A stretch of 64,000 nt of DNA from Desulfocicer vacuolatum DSM 3385 (GTDB lineage Bacteria > Desulfobacterota > Desulfobacteria > Desulfobacterales > Desulfobacteraceae), in contig NZ_FWXY01000003.1 in the NCBI RefSeq assembly GCF_900176365.1, positions 244,000 through 307,999 on the forward strand, in the 5' to 3' direction. Each line of letters starts with the position of its first letter. Position 1 is the first letter of the stretch. A program made the position numbers and the translations under genes. Below the pieces are notes generated by a model. The model ran no database searches, was not told the DNA's origin, and saw only the letters and a list, made by a program, of their open reading frames with translations. Positions 18,430 through 27,577 of the stretch are shown piece after piece.

Positions 18430-20868
18430 TTATGCAGGCAGAGCTGCATCATATCTTTTAATGAGCCAACCGGAAATATTGGCGTGGAGCCCCTTGATTT
18501 TTTTCTCTTTCAAGGTTTTTTCAGCCGATCGATACACAATGCGAAAAGAAAGTGATTTTTGCCCTTCAGCCAAGGGAGCACCCTGGTACACATCAAACAA
18601 AAACAGATCTTCCACCAGGGAATTATTCCGGGTGTATCCCAGAAGATCATCACACACATCCCCGGCAGCCACACCTTCATCCACAATCATGGTAATATCC
18701 CTCTCCACGGAGGGGAATCGGGGTAACGGCTGTGCCACAATGGCCTGGGGTGTTGCCAGAAGCAGGGCAGTCATATCCAGCTCAAAGACAAACGCGCTCT
18801 GTTTAAGACCAAAGGCGGAACATACAGTCGGAGCCACTTCACCCAGGGCACCCAGACAAGCTTCGCCCTTTTTCACAACAGCGCCACACCCCTTTTTAAA
18901 ATAGGGATATGCATTTTCAGAAGCCGGTGTAAAAGCCAGATCCGATGCAGGAATATCCAAGGCATCCAAAAGCCCTTGAACAATCCCTTTGAGGTCAAAG
19001 AAATCACAGGGCTGGGCCTTTCCATGCCAGGAAACAGAAGGAAAACGATTTCCTGTCCAGAGAGCTGCCAGCATCTCTTGTTCCCGGGGTTGGGTTCCCG
19101 GGCTTGTGGCCAGAAACATTTTACCCACCTCAAATATCCTGAGGGTATCTGTCTGCTTTGCCACATTGCGTCCCATGGTCTCCAGTAATCCCGGCAAAAG
19201 GGACGAACGAAGCACGGACATCTCTTCTGAAATGGGATTAAGGATTTTCTCCATGGCCCAGCGTTGGTCTTCCGGTGCCAGCTGTAGTTTCCCGCACATA
19301 CCCGCATCGGTGAAGCTGTAGTTCACAGCTTCAAAAAAACCAAATCCGTTCATCATGTCTTTCACAGATTCCCGGAACTCAATGGCCGGAACAGGATGTT
19401 GTCTCAGGGAAGGCACCATGGGAAAACTGGTTTTAATGTTATCATATCCCCAGAGGCGAGCCACTTCTTCGGACAAGTCTTCCGGACGGGCAACATCCAC
19501 GCGGAAGGACGGCACATCCACTGTCAACATCCCCTTTGCAGATGATTTTGCAACAAACCCGACAGATTCAAGTATCCCAGCGATCTTTCCATCATCAAGA
19601 TCTGTACCCAGGCGTCGATTCAAGGCACCGGTATTCAACTCAATCACAACAGGATCAAACCGTGTGGGATGGGCATCCACAACACCGGGAACCAATGTGG
19701 CACCGGAGACCTCGACCATCAAAGAAACGGCCCGACTCAAGGCCCTGGCACATCCTTCAGGATCCACACCCCGTTCGAACCGGTGGGAAGCGTCGCTGTT
19801 AATACCGCACAGCTTTGCCGTTCGACGAACGGAAACAGGATCAAAATAAGCGCTTTCAACAAGGACACGGGTGGTTTCCGGTATAATCTCAGAATTCTCC
19901 CCCCCCATAACCCCGGCAAGGGCCACAGGGCGCTTTCCATCACAAATCACCAGCATGTCCGGGTCAAGGGTATGGGTCTTGCCGTCCAGGGTGACAAAAT
20001 CCTGTTTTGTACCGGCCCGCCGCACCTCAATGCGTTTTTGGGTTAAAAAGTCATAATCAAAGGCATGGAGCGGCTGACCTGTTTCCATCATCACAAAATT
20101 GGTCACATCCACAATATTGTTAATGGGGGTCAAGCCCACGGATTCCAGACGATCCCGGAGCCAGTACGGTGAGGGACCCACTTTAACATCCATTACCATG
20201 CCCGCCATGTATCGTGGGCATAGATTGGGATCATGGATCTCCACATCAATCAGCTCAGAAACATTTTCTTTTTCCGAACTTGCCGCAAGCGGGATGGGAA
20301 GTCTGGGGTTAAAGTCAATACACTGCACTGCAGCAACTTCCCTTGCCACCCCAATGATGCTGAGACAGTCTGGACGATTGGGTGTCAGATCTATGTCAAA
20401 CATCACATCAGATAAATCCAGAGCATTAGCCAGGGGTGTTCCCGGAATCAAGTCCGGGGACAATTCCATGATACCTGAACCGTCAATGCCCAGTCTTAAC
20501 TCTGTGCTGCTGCAAAGCATTCCCTGGGATGTGGCACCCCGGAGCTTGCTTTTTTTAATTTCAAAACCACCGGGGAGCTCGGCCCCCACACAGGCACAGG
20601 CCACCATGAGACCCGCTTTGACATTGGGCGCGCCACAAACAATGCTTAACACCTCTTCACCGACATCCACCCGGCAACAGCTCAACCTGTCCGCATCGGG
20701 ATGCTTTTCAGCAGTTTCAACCCTGCCCACCACCACCTTGTCTAAAAAGGCATAGCGATCTTCCACAGCTTCAACTTCAAGCCCAGCCATGGTGAGTTGT
20801 GCTGCAATTTCTGCCGGATCACCTGTTACCGAAGTATATTCTTTTAACCAGCTTAAACTGACTTTCAT
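18430..20868 (-). CDS. pheT: Phenylalanyl-tRNA synthetase beta subunit
   Basis: 812 residues, normal for PheT. MKVSLSWLKEYTSV start, tRNA-binding OB domain (~40-150, HPDADRLSCCRVDVG), B3/B4 editing domain, B5 DNA-binding-like domain, core domain with GFFEAVNYSF, and C-terminal anticodon-binding FDX-ACB domain (LPRFPSVERDITMIVDE to the end). The start lies 1 nt after the pheS stop. Forms the alpha2beta2 enzyme charging tRNA-Phe. Confidence 0.97.
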   Translation of the reverse strand: MKVSLSWLKEYTSVTGDPAEIAAQLTMAGLEVEAVEDRYAFLDKVVVGRVETAEKHPDADRLSCCRVDVGEEVLSIVCGAPNVKAGLMVACACVGAELPGGFEIKKSKLRGATSQGMLCSSTELRLGIDGSGIMELSPDLIPGTPLANALDLSDVMFDIDLTPNRPDCLSIIGVAREVAAVQCIDFNPRLPIPLAASSEKENVSELIDVEIHDPNLCPRYMAGMVMDVKVGPSPYWLRDRLESVGLTPINNIVDVTNFVMMETGQPLHAFDYDFLTQKRIEVRRAGTKQDFVTLDGKTHTLDPDMLVICDGKRPVALAGVMGGENSEIIPETTRVLVESAYFDPVSVRRTAKLCGINSDASHRFERGVDPEGCARALSRAVSLMVEVSGATLVPGVVDAHPTRFDPVVIELNTGALNRRLGTDLDDGKIAGILESVGFVAKSSAKGMLTVDVPSFRVDVARPEDLSEEVARLWGYDNIKTSFPMVPSLRQHPVPAIEFRESVKDMMNGFGFFEAVNYSFTDAGMCGKLQLAPEDQRWAMEKILNPISEEMSVLRSSLLPGLLETMGRNVAKQTDTLRIFEVGKMFLATSPGTQPREQEMLAALWTGNRFPSVSWHGKAQPCDFFDLKGIVQGLLDALDIPASDLAFTPASENAYPYFKKGCGAVVKKGEACLGALGEVAPTVCSAFGLKQSAFVFELDMTALLLATPQAIVAQPLPRFPSVERDITMIVDEGVAAGDVCDDLLGYTRNNSLVEDLFLFDVYQGAPLAEGQKSLSFRIVYRSAEKTLKEKKIKGLHANISGWLIKRYDAALPA

Positions 20869-20869
20869 A

Positions 20870-21871
20870 TTAAAACTGCCTTAAAAAGCGCATATCATTT
20901 TCAAAAAATTTCCTGAGATCATCGATCCCATATTTGAGCATCGCAAGGCGCTCAATCCCCATGCCAAAGGCAAAACCGGAATATTTTTCCGTGTCATAGC
21001 CCACATTTTCAAACACAGCCGGATGCACCATGCCGCTTCCCAGAACTTCAAGCCATCCTGTTCTGGAACAGATTCTACACCCCTTCCCCCGGCACATGAC
21101 ACACTGAATATCCACTTCAGCGCTGGGCTCGGTAAAAGGGAAAAAACTGGGGCGGAACCGCACACTGATATCAGGATCAAATAATTGATGGATAAAGGTT
21201 GTAATGATCCCCTTAAGATCCCCAAAGGAGACATCCTTATCCACCACCAACCCCTCTGCCTGATGAAACATGGGCGTATGGGTGAGATCTGAATCACATC
21301 GATACACCTTGCCCGGTGCAAGAATTCTCACAGGGGGATCGGTTTTTTCCATCACCCTTGGCTGGGTGGGGGAAGTATGGGTCCTCAACACGATATTTTC
21401 AGACACATAAAAGGTATCCTGCATATCCCTGGCAGGATGGTATTTGGGGATATTCAGTGCTTCGAAATTATAATAATCTGTCTCAATTTCGGGACCTTCC
21501 ACCACATCAAATCCCAGCCGGGAAAAGATAGCGACAATTTCCCTGGAAATTTTTGTCACAGGATGAAGTGCACCCCTTACCACAGGCCGGCCGGGCAAAG
21601 TAACATCAATTCCCCCGCCGGTATCCTGATCCTGAAATCGCGTGCCGGCTTCTTCAAAGGCCTCTTCAAGTTTGATTTTCAAGGCATTTGCATCTTTACC
21701 CGCACCGGGTCGATCCCCAACAGGGAGCTTTGAAATATTCCTCAAAAATGCGGTCAGAGCGCCCTTTCTACCCAGATACCTTGTCACAAGGGCGTCAACA
21801 TCATCCCGGGACACGGCCTTCTCAAGTTCAGCCAGGGCATCCTGCTCAATTGTTTGCAAATTTTTTTCCAC
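20870..21871 (-). CDS. pheS: Phenylalanyl-tRNA synthetase alpha subunit
   Basis: Catalytic class II subunit, about 333 residues. Coiled N-terminus, then GRKGALT. Motif 2 region is [20 protein letters not shown]; motif 3 is [19 protein letters not shown]. It also has [12 protein letters not shown] prefer the GTG at 21871 because GGTGGAG sits seven bases upstream; a GTG at 21883 would add four residues but has only AAAAG. Directly downstream of rplT and upstream of pheT. Confidence 0.95.
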   Translation of the reverse strand: MEKNLQTIEQDALAELEKAVSRDDVDALVTRYLGRKGALTAFLRNISKLPVGDRPGAGKDANALKIKLEEAFEEAGTRFQDQDTGGGIDVTLPGRPVVRGALHPVTKISREIVAIFSRLGFDVVEGPEIETDYYNFEALNIPKYHPARDMQDTFYVSENIVLRTHTSPTQPRVMEKTDPPVRILAPGKVYRCDSDLTHTPMFHQAEGLVVDKDVSFGDLKGIITTFIHQLFDPDISVRFRPSFFPFTEPSAEVDIQCVMCRGKGCRICSRTGWLEVLGSGMVHPAVFENVGYDTEKYSGFAFGMGIERLAMLKYGIDDLRKFFENDMRFLRQF

Positions 21872-21911
21872 AGCAATCTCCACCTTTTAATAGAGGCCGG
21901 CCAGAGGCAGA

Positions 21912-22262
21912 CTAAAGTTGAGCCGCAGCTGCTGCAGCAACCTGCGTAAATCCCTTGGGATCACATACGGCAAGTTCAGCCAGAACTTTTCGATCCAGCT
22001 CGATTCCTGCCAGCTGAAGCCCATGCATGAATTTGCTGTAGGAAAGATCATTCATTCGTGCCGCAGCATTAATTCTTACAATCCACAGTTTTCGATAATC
22101 TCTTTTGCGGGCTCTGCGGTCACGGTAGGAATACATCAACGCCTTATCAACAGCATCTGCCGCGGTGCGGTACAATTTACTGCGACCGCCCCGAAATCCC
22201 TTTGCAAGTTTTAAAACCTTATTCCTGCGCCTTCTTGCCTTAAATCCTCTTTTTACTCTCAT
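21912..22262 (-). CDS. rplT: 50S ribosomal protein L20
   Basis: 116 residues, standard length. [32 protein letters not shown] is followed by [22 protein letters not shown], both diagnostic of L20. Early 50S assembly protein and, in several bacteria, repressor of its own infC-rpmI-rplT operon. Located 23 bp after rpmI. Confidence 0.97.
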   Translation of the reverse strand: MRVKRGFKARRRRNKVLKLAKGFRGGRSKLYRTAADAVDKALMYSYRDRRARKRDYRKLWIVRINAAARMNDLSYSKFMHGLQLAGIELDRKVLAELAVCDPKGFTQVAAAAAAQL

Positions 22263-22285
22263 GTCATATGCTCCTTATATCCTGA

Positions 22286-22483
22286 TCAGCCATTGGGCAA
22301 CAGGCGTTTAACCTCTTTCATGTCACTTTTGCCAATAATCTGGTCCAATCGAAGGGACCGTTTCCGCTTTGTTGTTTTTTTGGTCAGGATATGGCTGGCA
22401 TGTGATTTCCTGAACTTATATTTTCCGGATCCTGTCTTTTTAAACCGCTTTGCAGCCGCCCTGTTGGTTTTTATCTTAGGCAT
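22286..22483 (-). CDS. rpmI: 50S ribosomal protein L35
   Basis: 65 residues. [20 protein letters not shown] and [15 protein letters not shown] match L35. ATG preceded by GGGAGATAT. The 234-bp gap to infC holds a small attenuator-like hairpin. Confidence 0.97.
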   Translation of the reverse strand: MPKIKTNRAAAKRFKKTGSGKYKFRKSHASHILTKKTTKRKRSLRLDQIIGKSDMKEVKRLLPNG

Positions 22484-22613
22484 TTCATATCTCCCTGGTA
22501 CTCATTTAACTCAAAAAAAGATATGGCAGCAAAGGATGCCCTCCGGGCACACCGCGCCACCATACGGATTCAAACACATTTTGATCCCGCACTGAAAGCC
22601 AGGTCGATGACGC

Positions 22614-22633
22614 AAAAAAGCCCATCGAGGCTT
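22614..22633 (-). terminator. Possible attenuator between infC and rpmI
   Basis: Minus-strand AAGCC-TCGATG-GGCTT followed by TTTT. The stem is only 5 bp, so termination would be weak and conditional. L20-controlled attenuation or translation control is known in this operon elsewhere; here it is inference. Confidence 0.4.
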
Positions 22634-22717
22634 CAGAAAGGATTTTATTTCTTTCTGCAGATATCCTGGATATCCCGACAAAAATAGAAAATCAGAGTAA
22701 TTCCCGCTGATATCAAA

Positions 22718-23239
22718 TCATTTGGGTGACAGAATCATGGTCATGGTCCGACCTTCAAACTTTGCATGCTGTTCAATCTGGGCAAATTCTTCGGTCATCT
22801 GGGCCACCTTTTCAAGAACAAGCCTGGCTTGCTTGGCAAGGGTAATTTCCCGTCCCCTGAATACCAGGGTCACTTTAACCTTATCATTATTGCCTATGAA
22901 CTTTGCAATATGTTTAACCTTTGTCTCAAGGTCATGGGTATCTGTCTTGGGCCGGACTTTAATCTCTTTGATCTGAGATGTTTTCTGCTTTTTCCTGGCC
23001 TCCTGCAGCTTTTTGGTCAATTCATACTTATACCGACCATAATCCATTATCTTGCAGACAGGCGGCTTTGCATTGGGTGAAACTTCCACGAGATCCAGTG
23101 AATGCTCAGCAGCCTTTTCAAGGGCATTCCGTATGGGCATAACACCTATCTGCTCTCCATCAGCGCCGATAACCCGCACCTCTTCAGCCCTGATACCCCT
23201 GTTTATATTTATCCTGTCCCGGTTGCTCTGCCTAGCTAT
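22718..23239 (-). CDS. infC: Translation initiation factor IF-3, probable AUA start
   Basis: 173 residues. RGIRAEEVRVIGADGEQIGV, AKPPVCKIMDYGRYKYE, KEIKVRPKTDTHDLETK and KVTLVFRGREI are diagnostic of IF-3. A strong ribosome-binding site AAGGAGG (23246-23252) lies 6 nt before an in-frame ATA (23237-23239), giving (M)ARQSNRDRININRGIRAEE. The only upstream ATGs (23281, 23278) precede the ribosome-binding site, and the GTG overlapping that site is out of frame and stops at once. infC of E. coli starts at the rare AUU, which IF-3 itself discriminates against, so an AUA start fits an autoregulated gene. First gene of infC-rpmI-rplT-pheS-pheT. Confidence 0.93.
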   Translation of the reverse strand: MARQSNRDRININRGIRAEEVRVIGADGEQIGVMPIRNALEKAAEHSLDLVEVSPNAKPPVCKIMDYGRYKYELTKKLQEARKKQKTSQIKEIKVRPKTDTHDLETKVKHIAKFIGNNDKVKVTLVFRGREITLAKQARLVLEKVAQMTEEFAQIEQHAKFEGRTMTMILSPK

Positions 23240-23345
23240 CCCACACCTCCTTGTGTTTTTTTGTCGTATCCAGAACATCACAAAACTCTATATTAATCAA
23301 CGGGTAATTATATAAACTTTATTGAAAATTGCAAGCACTATTTAT

Positions 23346-23870
23346 TTATATTCCTATACCCAAGGAATTTTCACCCTGCTCCAGGGTATACTTTTCCAGC
23401 AAACTGTCCTTCCAGTACACATTCTGGGGGGAACGAAAAAAACGATAAAAAAGAGACAGGCTCTCCCTGCGCAGCACACCGGGGATCACCCGGATGCCGC
23501 AATCCCGATACAGGGGGGACAACCCGTTGCGATCACAACCGGTCCCTCCTCCCATGACATCCTCATAGGCAAACACCACCTTTTTTATACCAGACAGCAT
23601 AATGGCGGCAAAACACATAAGACAGGGTTCCATGGTGCAGTACAGGACCAGGCCCTCCCGGTCAACATCCAGCGACTCCAGGTGGCGCAACGCCAAAATT
23701 TCAGCGTGATCAAGCTCGCTGGCTCTTTTTTTATCATCAGCAGTACCTTGCCTGGCACCGGTGGCCACCACATCAGCCCCCCGCATAATAACGCATCCCA
23801 CGGGAAAGTCCCCCCGGGCCAGAGCCGCCTCAGCCGCTTCCAGCGCCAGGGACATGCACTGTTCATCCAT
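23346..23870 (-). CDS. Nucleoside/tRNA-adenosine deaminase (CDA fold, TadA-like)
   Basis: About 174 residues. Zinc motif HAE (in LDHAEILALRHL) and PCLMC (TMEPCLMCFAAIML) are both present, with FPVGCVI before them. TadA makes inosine at tRNA wobble position 34; guanine and cytosine deaminases share the fold, so the substrate is not proven. I choose the ATG at 23870 (MDEQCMSLAL), preceded by AGGGAG five bases away. A longer frame to 23978 lacks a good site. The C-terminal tail (LFYRFFRSPQNVYWKDSLL) is longer than in E. coli TadA. Confidence 0.75.
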   Translation of the reverse strand: MDEQCMSLALEAAEAALARGDFPVGCVIMRGADVVATGARQGTADDKKRASELDHAEILALRHLESLDVDREGLVLYCTMEPCLMCFAAIMLSGIKKVVFAYEDVMGGGTGCDRNGLSPLYRDCGIRVIPGVLRRESLSLFYRFFRSPQNVYWKDSLLEKYTLEQGENSLGIGI

Positions 23871-24084
23871 AGATACTCCCTGCTCCGGGACATACCCCGG
23901 ATCTTTTAAATATTTTTTCATATATTTTGTTTTTCTGCCCGCCAATATCAAATGACAACTTTTCCCTTTACAAACCACTCACAATATGTGCAACTCTTAA
24001 AATATCTTGTCAAAAAAAGCCACCGCTTGATGACAGATAGTGGGCACCCATAAACAACGACACCGGTATTGACCAGAAACAAAC

Positions 24085-25221
24085 ATGAAAAAACTAAAAA
24101 AACAACTCATTGATCAAAGACCGTCCCCCATAAAAAACAACCACGGGAACGAACCTCCCCCGGGACTGTCCATAAGGGAAATATATCAGACAAGGGAAAA
24201 CAAATTCATCTCCCCCTTTGGGTGCCCCAGCGCCCTGGCCGGAGAGCGGTCCAGACCGGAAACACCCTGTAGCATACGCACCCCGTTCCAGCTGGATCGA
24301 GACAGAATTGTATACTCCAATGCATTCCGGAGACTGAAGTATAAAACCCAGGTTTTCCTCTCCCCGCTTGGGGACCACTATAGAACCCGAATGACCCACA
24401 CCCTGGAAGTGTCAGAAACAGCAAGAAACATTGCCAGAGCCATGCGACTTAACGAAGACCTGGCAGAAGCCATTGCCCTGGGTCACGACCTGGGACACAC
24501 CCCCTTTGGCCATGGCGGAGAAACCGCATTAAAAGAAATTTACCACCCCGGATTCTCCCACAACGAGCAAAGTCTCCGGGTGGTGGAGGTTCTTGAAAAC
24601 AAGGGCGCAGGTCTGAATCTCACTCCGGAGGTTAAAGACGGCATCCTCAAACACTCCAAGGGATTTGGGGATATCATGCCGTCCACCCCCGGTGCCACAG
24701 CCACCACACTTGAAGGCAAAATTGTTCGCATCGCTGATATCATTGCTTATTTAAACCACGACCTTGATGACGCATTAAGAAGCGGAGTCATCAAAAGAAG
24801 CGAGATTCCTGCCATTTGCACCAGAGAGCTGGGAGAAAATCATCCCCAAAGGGCAAGATCCATGATTCAGTCCCTTGTATATTGCAGTGTCCCCCATGAC
24901 AATGAATTTCAATTGTGCATGGGGGAAAAAGTTTACACAGCCATGACCACGCTGAGACGCTTCCTCTATGAAGAGGTATACCGATCCCCCTCGGTTCACA
25001 AGGAGTTCATCAAAGCCAAAAAGGTCCTTAAGGAATTGTATCAGCACTTCATCGAAAATCTTGATTCCATGCAAAAGGAGCTGGAAAAAATGGAAATGGC
25101 GGCTTGGGACGGCCAAAACACCACCCTGGAGCGCACAGCCTGTGATATTATTGCCAGCATGACCGACCGATATGCCCTGGAGCTTTATTCCAAGCTGTTT
25201 TTCCCCCAGCCCCATGTTTAG
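24085..25221 (+). CDS. dGTPase-family dNTP triphosphohydrolase
   Basis: 378 residues. HD-domain phosphohydrolase: RMTHTLEVSETARNIARAM with H~112, then LGHDLGHTPFGHGGE (HD pair ~134-135), and RIADIIAYLNHDLDD with the fourth ligand. FQLDRDRIVYSNAFRRLKYKTQV is the dGTPase N-terminal signature. Hydrolyses dNTP to deoxynucleoside and triphosphate, so it may act in dNTP pool control. It ends 12 bp before a family-A/B repeat pair. Confidence 0.88.
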   Translation: MKKLKKQLIDQRPSPIKNNHGNEPPPGLSIREIYQTRENKFISPFGCPSALAGERSRPETPCSIRTPFQLDRDRIVYSNAFRRLKYKTQVFLSPLGDHYRTRMTHTLEVSETARNIARAMRLNEDLAEAIALGHDLGHTPFGHGGETALKEIYHPGFSHNEQSLRVVEVLENKGAGLNLTPEVKDGILKHSKGFGDIMPSTPGATATTLEGKIVRIADIIAYLNHDLDDALRSGVIKRSEIPAICTRELGENHPQRARSMIQSLVYCSVPHDNEFQLCMGEKVYTAMTTLRRFLYEEVYRSPSVHKEFIKAKKVLKELYQHFIENLDSMQKELEKMEMAAWDGQNTTLERTACDIIASMTDRYALELYSKLFFPQPHV

Positions 25222-25232
25222 AAATAAATTCC

Positions 25233-25323
25233 AAACAACCGCCATGGGCGAACCGCTTTCTGACCTCGGTCCACCCATACCAAAACTTAAAATACGCCCC
25301 GGTTTACGGAATATTTCATATAA
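25233..25323 (-). repeat. Family-A dispersed repeat, copy A6
   Basis: Reverse-oriented: GCCATGGGCGAACCG paired with CGGTCCACCC, then AAAATACGCC and GGAATATTTC, ending TTTCATATAAA. Confidence 0.75.
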
Positions 25324-25376
25324 ATGGGCATTTCCTGTGGGACACAACAAATATAAAAAATGGTATCATACCCAAA
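25316..25376 (+). repeat. Family-B repeat, truncated left end (B2)
   Basis: Contains only the left part (GGGCATTTCCTGTGGGACAC, AACAAATATA, AATGGTATCATAC). The palindromic core is missing. Confidence 0.65.
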
Positions 25377-25397
25377 AAACCAACAAGCGAGATATCA

Positions 25398-25952
25398 ATG
25401 AAAAAGCCGTCTCCGTTTTCCAGCCTGATCCTTTTATATGAAAAAATGGATGCAGCCTGGAACGAAACCGCAGAAAAATACGGATTTACATGCAATGGCT
25501 GTAGCGACAATTGCTGTGAAACCCTTTTTTTCCACCACACCCACCTGGAAAAGGCTTACCTGCGCCAGGGTTTTAAACGTCTGCCGCTATCCAGAAGAAA
25601 AGAGATGAAAAAAAAAGCACGACACGTCATCCAGACCATGGCAGGGGCAGAAGAAAAAAAAGAAGCGTTGCGCATCATGTGCCCGGCCAACGAAAAAGGC
25701 CGATGCACCCTTTATGGATTCCGGCCCATGATATGCCGACTCCACGGCATCCCCCATGAATTAAAACGCCCGGGTGGACAGGTCACAAAAGGTCCGGGGT
25801 GCCTTGCCGGAGAGTCCAGATTCAGCGGCCGGTATCACCCCTTTGACCGCACCCCATTTTACCGGGAAATGAGCCTTCTTGAAATGCAATACTGCAATGC
25901 ACATGGAAAGACCGCACGAATCAAGCAAACCATAGCACAGATGCTCATTTAG
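25398..25952 (+). CDS. YkgJ-type cysteine-cluster protein 2
   Basis: 184 residues. CNGCSDNCCETLFF near residue 31 is the CxxCxxxCC signature; GRCTLYGFRPMICRLHGIP is the second conserved block (about residue 100). Presumed metal binding; function unknown. It lies just after a truncated family-B repeat, and a ribosome-binding site GCGAGATATCA is only weak. Convergent with the SDR gene. Confidence 0.78.
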   Translation: MKKPSPFSSLILLYEKMDAAWNETAEKYGFTCNGCSDNCCETLFFHHTHLEKAYLRQGFKRLPLSRRKEMKKKARHVIQTMAGAEEKKEALRIMCPANEKGRCTLYGFRPMICRLHGIPHELKRPGGQVTKGPGCLAGESRFSGRYHPFDRTPFYREMSLLEMQYCNAHGKTARIKQTIAQMLI

Positions 25953-26003
25953 TGATTTCAGAGTCCCAAAAGCATCATAGATCAACCCGAGACCTGAACC
26001 ATA

Positions 26004-26828
26004 TCATAGAATACCGGGGGGCATGGGTGGCACACCTTCCCCCCCCAGGGTATATCCACCATCCAGCCGAAGTACAGATCCGGTCATGTATGGCGCATCC
26101 CTGAGCATGAACAGCACAGCTTTCACCACATCCTCAACAGTGCCGGTTCTTCCCAGAAGGGTATGATCCACAATGGCGGCCTTCTCTTTCCCGGTCAACA
26201 CCGTTTCCCATCCCCGGGTGCCCTGTGCGTGACGGGTCTCCATTACACCCAGCATAATTTCATTTACCCTGACATGGGGCGCTCCCATGCGTGCCCAGGT
26301 CTCTGTGAGCATGGAAATCCCCCGACTGGCAGCGGCGTAGCCGTCATTAAACAGTGCTGCGGCAGGTCCGGAACGTCCACACACACCGGCAATGGAAGAA
26401 AAATTAATAACAGCCCCGTCCCCGGAGGATTGCAACAAGGGCAAAGCCAGATCAAACACCCACCGCTTAGCCCTTAAAGTGGTTGCCATCTCAAGATCCC
26501 ACTGATCTTGAACGTAGGCACCGTGAACCACGGGCCACCCTCCCCGTTCAATATTGTTAATCAATATATCCAATCGGCCGAAACGTTCTTTGACACGGAC
26601 AATCAACCTTTCAATGGCATCGATTTCCAAAAGATTGACATCAAAAATTTCATGATCCGCCCCGGTGTGCCCAAAGGCGATTTCCATCTGCCCAAAACTT
26701 TCAGACCAGTCGTGCCGGGTCAATGCCAGAGAGACGCCTTCATGGGCCAGGGCCAGACCGATACCGCGTCCGATACCCTTTACAGCACCAAGCACAAGGG
26801 CCACTTTTCCTTGCAGCTTCACTTTCAC
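26004..26828 (-). CDS. SDR-family protein with altered active site
   Basis: 274 residues, Rossmann fold of the classical SDR type: VALVLGAVKGIGRGIG (TGxxxGIG with Thr lost), NNIERGG in place of NNAG, FSSIAGVCGRSG holding the catalytic serine, and DGYAAASRG where the usual Y-x3-K reads Y-A-A-A-S. The catalytic lysine is therefore absent, so normal dehydrogenase activity is doubtful. C-terminal MTGSVLRLDGGYTLGG is typical. The GTG start is 8 bp after the stop of the upstream cysteine-cluster gene, so the two form an operon. Confidence 0.82.
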   Translation of the reverse strand: MKVKLQGKVALVLGAVKGIGRGIGLALAHEGVSLALTRHDWSESFGQMEIAFGHTGADHEIFDVNLLEIDAIERLIVRVKERFGRLDILINNIERGGWPVVHGAYVQDQWDLEMATTLRAKRWVFDLALPLLQSSGDGAVINFSSIAGVCGRSGPAAALFNDGYAAASRGISMLTETWARMGAPHVRVNEIMLGVMETRHAQGTRGWETVLTGKEKAAIVDHTLLGRTGTVEDVVKAVLFMLRDAPYMTGSVLRLDGGYTLGGEGVPPMPPGIL

Positions 26829-26836
26829 CCCCTGCC

Positions 26837-27577
26837 TTATTCCGCTTTAATGGGAACCCCGAACAAAACGTATTTAATCCATACCAGACCCAGCTCCAGC
26901 AATGCCACATCATCACCCTGTGCCCGTTTTATATCACCGGCAGACACGGGCAAACCGGACAAAAGCCCCTTATCACAAATTTGTTCCCGAAAGGTATCAA
27001 GATCATAACTGGCCATGTAAAAACGATCCCCGTCAACGCCGTCCAGGGGTCCCGGCATAATGCGGTTTTTAAGACCGATGACCTCCACCAGCTTATCATT
27101 CATGGCATTGTGCTCTACCACGTCCTGACCGGCCAGCCACTGGGCCACTGTCTGCCCTGACTTCCCGCCGAAACCGTGGCAATGGGGTTCCTCAATCAAA
27201 GCAAAATATTCCTCCGTCTTCCCAGTCTCCCGGGACCTCACAACGGCCCTTGCAAGGGGATACATTCTACAGGAAGCAGGTCGGTCATTGTAGACACTGC
27301 AGCCCTCCGGAGTCACAAAGGGACAGGCATACCCGTTGGCGGGGTCCATTTTAAAGGTTACCACAGGCAGCCCCGATTCCGGCCCGTTATGGCGCAGGGT
27401 ATATTTTTTTAAGAACTCATGGGAAGAGATCCCCAAAGCGTTTTTCAAACGAAGCACATCATAGGGAGTTAAAAACTGATTCAGGTCTCGGCAGCATTGA
27501 TTAAAGCAAGACACATCAGGGGAACACACAAAGGAAAAATCATCTTCCAGGGAAACCGGCACCATCTCATCACTCAT
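26837..27577 (-). CDS. YkgJ-type cysteine-cluster protein 3
   Basis: 246 residues. CFNQCCRDLNQFLTPYD near residue 21 and EGCSVYNDRPASCRMYPLAR near 110 are the family blocks, with an extra CPFVTPEG. Longest of three members in the window. Likely co-transcribed with the SDR gene. Function unknown; presumed metal binding. Confidence 0.8.
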   Translation of the reverse strand: MSDEMVPVSLEDDFSFVCSPDVSCFNQCCRDLNQFLTPYDVLRLKNALGISSHEFLKKYTLRHNGPESGLPVVTFKMDPANGYACPFVTPEGCSVYNDRPASCRMYPLARAVVRSRETGKTEEYFALIEEPHCHGFGGKSGQTVAQWLAGQDVVEHNAMNDKLVEVIGLKNRIMPGPLDGVDGDRFYMASYDLDTFREQICDKGLLSGLPVSAGDIKRAQGDDVALLELGLVWIKYVLFGVPIKAE

